Below are positions 48,380 to 53,364 of a DNA stretch of 53,364 bases, piece by piece. Position 1 is the first letter of the stretch, and each line of letters opens with the position of its first letter. The translations under genes were made by a program, and so were the position numbers. The notes beneath the pieces were generated by a model. The model did not search any database, was not told where the DNA came from, and worked only from the letters and a program-made list of their open reading frames with translations. The DNA comes from Helochares maculicollis (Eukaryota > Arthropoda > Insecta > Coleoptera > Hydrophilidae): positions 1-53,364 of the forward strand of contig JAWQRO010000131.1 of NCBI GenBank assembly GCA_033557835.1. The letters run 5' to 3'.

Positions 48380-49110
48380 CTGTTAAATATTGGATGAGCA
48401 AACAAATTTTTCCATAGATATACTAGCACTAAAGACCTTTGCAACACAATCTGATATGAACCGATCAATCAATAGTCATCCTCTTTCTATAGCCAGATAT
48501 TATTATTTTTTACATGACCATTCTGAGCTTCCAAAAAATTCATTTACTATCGCGTTTAAATATGATATTCATAAAAATTGGCCAGATTTAATCAAAATAT
48601 TTACAGATGGTGTAAGAATTAAGTGGATGTGGAGCTTTATATTCCTGAACATCAAGTGGAGAGGCCCTTTAAATTACCTCAATACTCTTCCATTTGCACA
48701 GCTGAGGTCATTCCTATAACAAAATCACTCAAATAAATTTCGAATATTGAAAAATAGTCATTGTCTTAGACTATCAGAGTTCGGCAAAAATCATTTAGAG
48801 CTCATTTTTTGGTTAAAAAGTCACAGTGGTGACCATTCGAATAAAATAGTTGATCAAATTTGCAGTCCTTTTCCAAGTCTATGTCTTAAAGAAATATTTC
48901 TACAAAAAACTATGTCAACTTAGCAGTGGACCCATTCTAACATAAATATAAAGTAGATTTATCTGTTTCTTAATATTATGAACATTGCAGAAAACAGGGT
49001 AACGAAATCAATGCGAAATCTTTATTGGACGATAGATATTTACAAATGTAACCTAATAATATCTTTTAACGAACACTCCCTCATATTCACAGCTAATGAG
49101 AAAGTCTTAC
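48380..49110 (+). mobile_element. Probable Jockey/R1-type LINE RNase H relic
   Basis: A 109-codon plus-strand frame contains WPDLIKIFTDGVRIK, matching the first RNase H strand (..IYTDGSK) found after the reverse transcriptase in Jockey/R1/I LINEs. After frame changes, pieces such as TVIVLDYQSSAKI fit the later (V)ILTDSLSAL strand. The preceding reverse transcriptase was not found. Identification rests on a short motif. Confidence 0.45.
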
Positions 49111-49439
49111 TGCTCTTAGCTAAATAATTTTTATTAATTGATTCAGCTGCAGTTTTCTATCTTTTCGTTGGAACAAAGTTACTAATGTTTGAAGCGATCT
49201 ATAAAAACTTACTTACACTTTGAAGACTTACTACGCAGAGGCATCCAAATAAACAAAAATTACTAGATTAAAATCGACTCAAAATTAATCATGTCTGATA
49301 TAATATATAGTACTCTATGTTATAATGGGCAATAATCCATTCTATATTGAACCTCTATATGTGACCATCTATAACAATTCTGATCTGTGAATATGGTCAG
49401 CACGACGAAACGAAACGCCTAAAAATAAATAGGGGATAC

Positions 49440-50010
49440 TTTGGAGACCTGGAGAACAGAAATCGTTTCCACAACAAACAAAATTTTATTTAACTTTTAT
49501 ACCTTACGGCAAAGCTAACATTCTCGATTGCACCACTCCAATCTACCGAAGCGCGAACTCCTGATGTAAACATCCCCTTGAAGAGTACAAACGAGGAGGG
49601 CCGGGCTATGCCAACGTTACAAAAGGTAAACATATTTCCCGACTGTCTCAGATTTCTGCTGCAGATAAAAACCTATGCTCCAGATTTATGAGTATATGTT
49701 CGATCTCGTAATGGAATTTGCATTTCGATTTTGTGGATGGCGGAATCCATCGGGCGTCTCGATGCGCCATCTTTAAATTTTCCATCGCCGTTTCGCCTTT
49801 TCTATTTGCCTTAACTTAAATGTGTCAAGCAGCCACTCTTGCGTTTCGAATAAAACGTCTTCCAGTAGTCCCTTTCAGCCATGATTGGCCTGTGTAATGC
49901 GTTTTCGCCTCGTTGAGGAGCTCTATGCCCTTGCGTAACAGCCACCCTTTTTCATTCACAATAAGATGGCTTGCTATTTTTATCGGATTATGAACCAGTG
50001 ATTTCAACTT
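49440..50010. other. GC-richer island of unknown nature
   Basis: Base composition differs from the surroundings, with many CpGs (GGGCGTCTCGATGCGCC near 49753). A 60-codon minus-strand frame from 50007 (MKSLVHNPIKIASHLIVNEK..., ending in RRFIRNARVAA) reads like real protein, but I cannot place it in a family. It may be a mobile-element fragment, a regulatory island or a small exon. Confidence 0.25.
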
Positions 50011-50328
50011 GTTATATAGATTGGGGTGATTGGAGATACGACCAATTTTTCTGAATTTCTACGTGACTTATAAAACGTGATGTGCCTTTTTGAAAACACT
50101 TTCCATTGTGAAATGTTTCCTGACTGTTGGAGTCGCTCTACGAAATGTGAGCAGCTTGGACGAGACGTTCTATGACTAGCAAGCTGAAAACCTTCTTGTT
50201 TTTAGTAGATATAAACTTGCAATCGCAGGGATTGTTGAAGTTTTAGACTTTTTAATAAAGCGAAATTAAAGCATTCGGTGTAAAAATAGGATAATAAATG
50301 TCAGAGTTTAGGAATACTGAAGATAGGG

Positions 50329-50533
50329 ATATGAAAGTGAAACAATACGAAAATTAAAGAAAATACAAAATACACAAAATATAAACAGCAGGGGGTACTA
50401 AAACAAAACCGCTTAAAAAGTAAGTAACACAAAAAGCAGGAAATACGAAAAGTAGGAGGAGATTACAAAATCTGCAGAACGAAACAAAATCACCAAAACG
50501 TAGCAAACCCCAGTAACAAAAACAGAGGCTTAC
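50329..50533. repeat. A-rich low-complexity tract with phrase-like periodicity
   Basis: About 200 bases dominated by short phrases such as AATACAAAATACACAAAAT, ACGAAAAGTAGG and AACAAAATCACC, almost free of T. The strand asymmetry is strong. Phrase length is roughly 9-12 bases but not exact. Confidence 0.7.
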
Positions 50534-51109
50534 GTTTCCTCATAAAACTCGGCACAACAAACTTTGTTTCACTTAAAAATTTAAGATACTTCAATATGAG
50601 GATCGGGCTTAATGAAAAGTTTTGACTGTTGGGTTTAACTTGGGTATAAAAAGAACCGGCAGCATTTAAACTTTGAGACGAGGTGAGGTTCTGAAAAATA
50701 CATTAAGTGCCAAGCCCCAACTAACTTCATTGTAGGGCGATTAAGGAACGTTATTGTAAAGGAATTCTTTTCTTATTAACTTAATATACCGTAAATATTG
50801 GCGTAAAAGCTTCGTCGGTCTAAATTAACCTCCATCAACCATTAATCTAATTGCATCAGAACATCTTAGTTAAGTGAATTATTAGGTGCCGGCTTGGGAA
50901 ATCCTCCCCGAAAAGGCCAAATTAAAATTAAGTTGACAGGAAAAACACCCTTGCTCGAGTTAAGCAACTTCTAAACAATGTTATCAAGACATATTTCTCC
51001 CAAGCTGGAAACACGACCTTTGATTTACTGTACCTGTGTAGTCCTTGGAACACGTAGCGCAGTTTCGAGGGAAGATGTAACGTTTGATAAATTTCCTCAC
51101 ACACCTTCC

Positions 51110-51240
51110 GTGTTCCCTGGTCGCCTGCCTGCTGTCTATTTCCTTGCTTGCCTCTGCTTTCTTGCTTTCCAATCTCCCGGCTTGCTTGCTTGTCTGTATG
51201 CCTGCTTGCATGCTACCCTGCCTGCCTGCCTGTCTTGAGC
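51110..51240. repeat. Degenerate (CTTGC/CTGC)n tract
   Basis: Pyrimidine-rich repeats of CTTG and CTGC (GGCTTGCTTGCTTG, CCTGCCTGCCTGCC) occupy about 51120-51236. The 86-codon Leu/Cys/Ala-rich frame across it is a by-product of the repeat. Confidence 0.85.
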
Positions 51241-51579
51241 CAGCTCTAATGTAAGAATTTATCCTGGCAAGGAGCAGAACTCCGAAGCAGAAAAGCTATT
51301 ATTGTGTTATTCCTCGCCTTGGTATTCTGCATTACCACTGAATATTTCAACCCTGAATTCATTAGGAATTGCAAGAAATTAACACTTCGTTTGCTGGAAC
51401 GTCGACGCTTAATGTCAGAGTTTTCCCACAAACCGCAAATGTTTCCTATTGATTCTGCTTCAGCGTCGCGACGCGAGTTCCTGTGCGACTGGGGCATCAT
51501 AAAAACAGGAGTGGAACTGTTTTTTATTGCTTACCTTATATTTACTCGCAGGTTCCGTGGAACTTACAGGGGCATGTAA

Positions 51580-53364
51580 CCTTTTGGTCATAAAATAAAA
51601 TTCTCGGTTAAAAATACAGAAGGAGGAATTCTATGGGCAGACGGCAGTTCTCGTAAATGATACAAGGCAGGTTTTCCCATTGGGGTGATGCTGGTTATTA
51701 TGGGTGATTAAGTTTTCTCGGAGACTGCCCAAAAAATAAAAATATTATATGCTGCTTCTGCACCGTAGGCTATTTTAACCGGCAACATTCTTGCACTGAA
51801 CTGTATCGTTTTTTAATTGTGTCCATTTACGATTTTTAATGGTTCAATACACGATGCGTTTTTGAATTTAGGATGCTCTTTGCTACCTAATGATCCGAAA
51901 ATGCAGTTTAGTAAGTTGAGCTATGCCTTTCGTTCATATTGCATTAAAAATAATTGAAGCAGTCAAAATAAAAGTATTAAAGAAAATAGATAATGGTAGT
52001 TATTGATTTTGTCCGTTTCTGCTAATTTTTAATTGATATTGCAAGCCTTACTCCATATAGCAATAATTATATGCATTTCACAACAATGTCTGGATATTGA
52101 AAAATTGAAAACTATCAAACTTATCTAATCTTAAAATTATGGATACTACTTGGCCACTTGAATTTTAGTTAAGTTTGAGAAGGTAAATACATTTAATTAT
52201 ATGGTCTACTAATTATATATCAAATATTTGCGTATCATGAGAATAGTGCATTTGTCAATAATAAGTGTTGCGTTAAAAGTACAAAGAACATTTGAAAAAA
52301 CCAGCCATGACCCATAGATGAATTTATGTGTTCGATATGCATCACAATTTCCGATGAGAAATCAATACATCCAACTTGAAGTCACTATAAAATGTTATCT
52401 TCGAAAATATCATAACGTACCGATAATGGTACAGGCTCAGCAGTAACTAATTCCAACCTGAATCAACCAAAGTGCAGAGAATGTTTCGCCCACAATTCCA
52501 CTTTTTCCAAATCGTTTCCCTCATGATTCATCCCTGGCAACAAGAAATCCTTAACAGATATAATTTCTACTATAAAATCGTATGCTGAGCTTACAATTGT
52601 AAATTACAATTTACTGTATACAGGACGAATAATCCATTGTATAGAGAGAGCCTGAAATCCTAGATTTAAACTACAAAAGATGTAATAATCTTCAACAATA
52701 GAGCGCTGGGAGCTACTCCTCGAAAATCAAAAATAAATCGGAAACTCGAGGGGTGAGAGCGCAACAAAAAGAAATCCGTGAAAAGGCGCAATCAAGTGTG
52801 AAAAACTTGTAATGTCCAGACCTAATAAACAAACTGTAGATTGTAAAAAAAACGGTTGATATGAGGATTGAGATGGAGCACATCACTCGTTAAATTCGCT
52901 TAAACGCGAAAATAAATTTGTTTTTCACTCCAACTAATTTAAGAATGAGAAAACGTCCAATTAGACAATTTAGACTTGTTAAGCATATTAAAGTGCGTTT
53001 TTACATTTCAAACCCTCGGTTAACTTGTTAGGCTTCTGTTTACATTCTGGTTTTCATATTTACAAATGGATTCATATTAAAATATTTACATAAAATTATT
53101 GTGTAACCGTTGCTGTTAAAAATAAAACGAAAGCCCTGCTTTTACCAAAATATTAAATGTATTTGCTTGCACCAAAAAGTATTTGCTCGATAAATTTCAA
53201 TGTCTAATGGGAATTGACTGACGTAACAGAAAATAATTATGCCTATGTACTCAGCTTTTGTCATGATTAAATTTAAAAGTGATGCCTACATAATATCGAA
53301 TTCCATTCTTGGAAATTAAACTATGAAGCATATTGTCACTGTTGGGGAGTGAATATATATATAT
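51580..53364. other. Right end of window, nothing recognised
   Basis: AT-rich DNA with no exon or mobile element that I can identify. It closes with an (AT)n microsatellite (53352-53364) running into the window edge. Confidence 0.5.

Noticed and set aside
50984..51238. Open frames on both strands across the CTTGC/CTGC repeat
   Set aside because: Simple-repeat DNA lacks stops by composition; no protein features.

Overview
The window is nuclear DNA from an insect, or at least an arthropod. It is AT-rich, the genes are split by short GT-AG introns, and the space between genes is full of decayed mariner transposons and non-LTR retrotransposons. The proteins read like insect orthologues. No species can be named from the sequence. 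A mitochondrial transhydrogenase (NNT) argues against Drosophila, which to my knowledge lacks one.

Layout. On the minus strand, positions 1207-3717 hold most of an FMN-dependent 2-hydroxyacid oxidase (HAO, glycolate-oxidase family; five coding exons, C-terminus outside the window). Positions 4644-10295, also minus, hold a complete mitochondrial NADP+-dependent isocitrate dehydrogenase (IDH2 type; seven coding exons, 443 aa). From about 10.4 to 16.2 kb lies a transposon graveyard: a mariner with both inverted repeats, a CR1/Jockey-like LINE and another mariner. A GC-richer block at 16.25-16.55 kb may be the NNT promoter and leader exon. It is followed by a 5 kb stretch containing an array of about 335 bp tandem repeats. 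Positions 21795-28363 (plus) hold a complete proton-translocating NAD(P)+ transhydrogenase (NNT; six coding exons, 1101 aa), with a LINE relic and a second copy of the same mariner family in its third coding intron. From 28.6 to 40.5 kb I see no gene, only one degenerate endonuclease/reverse-transcriptase LINE. Positions 40559-40765 (plus) are the first coding exon of a FERM-domain protein, most likely FARP/Cdep. The rest, to 53364, is probably its first coding intron, with mariner and LINE relics and low-complexity tracts.

Functional theme. IDH2 and NNT are two main routes to mitochondrial NADPH. HAO is normally peroxisomal and makes H2O2 plus 2-oxoacids. Having all three within 28 kb is notable, but the sequence does not show that they are co-regulated. 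Exon boundaries were derived by hand from reading frame, GT/AG sites and family alignment. The lengths sum to whole codon numbers for IDH2 (1332 nt) and NNT (3306 nt). I found no CRISPR array, rRNA, convincing tRNA, operon or novel defence-like system.
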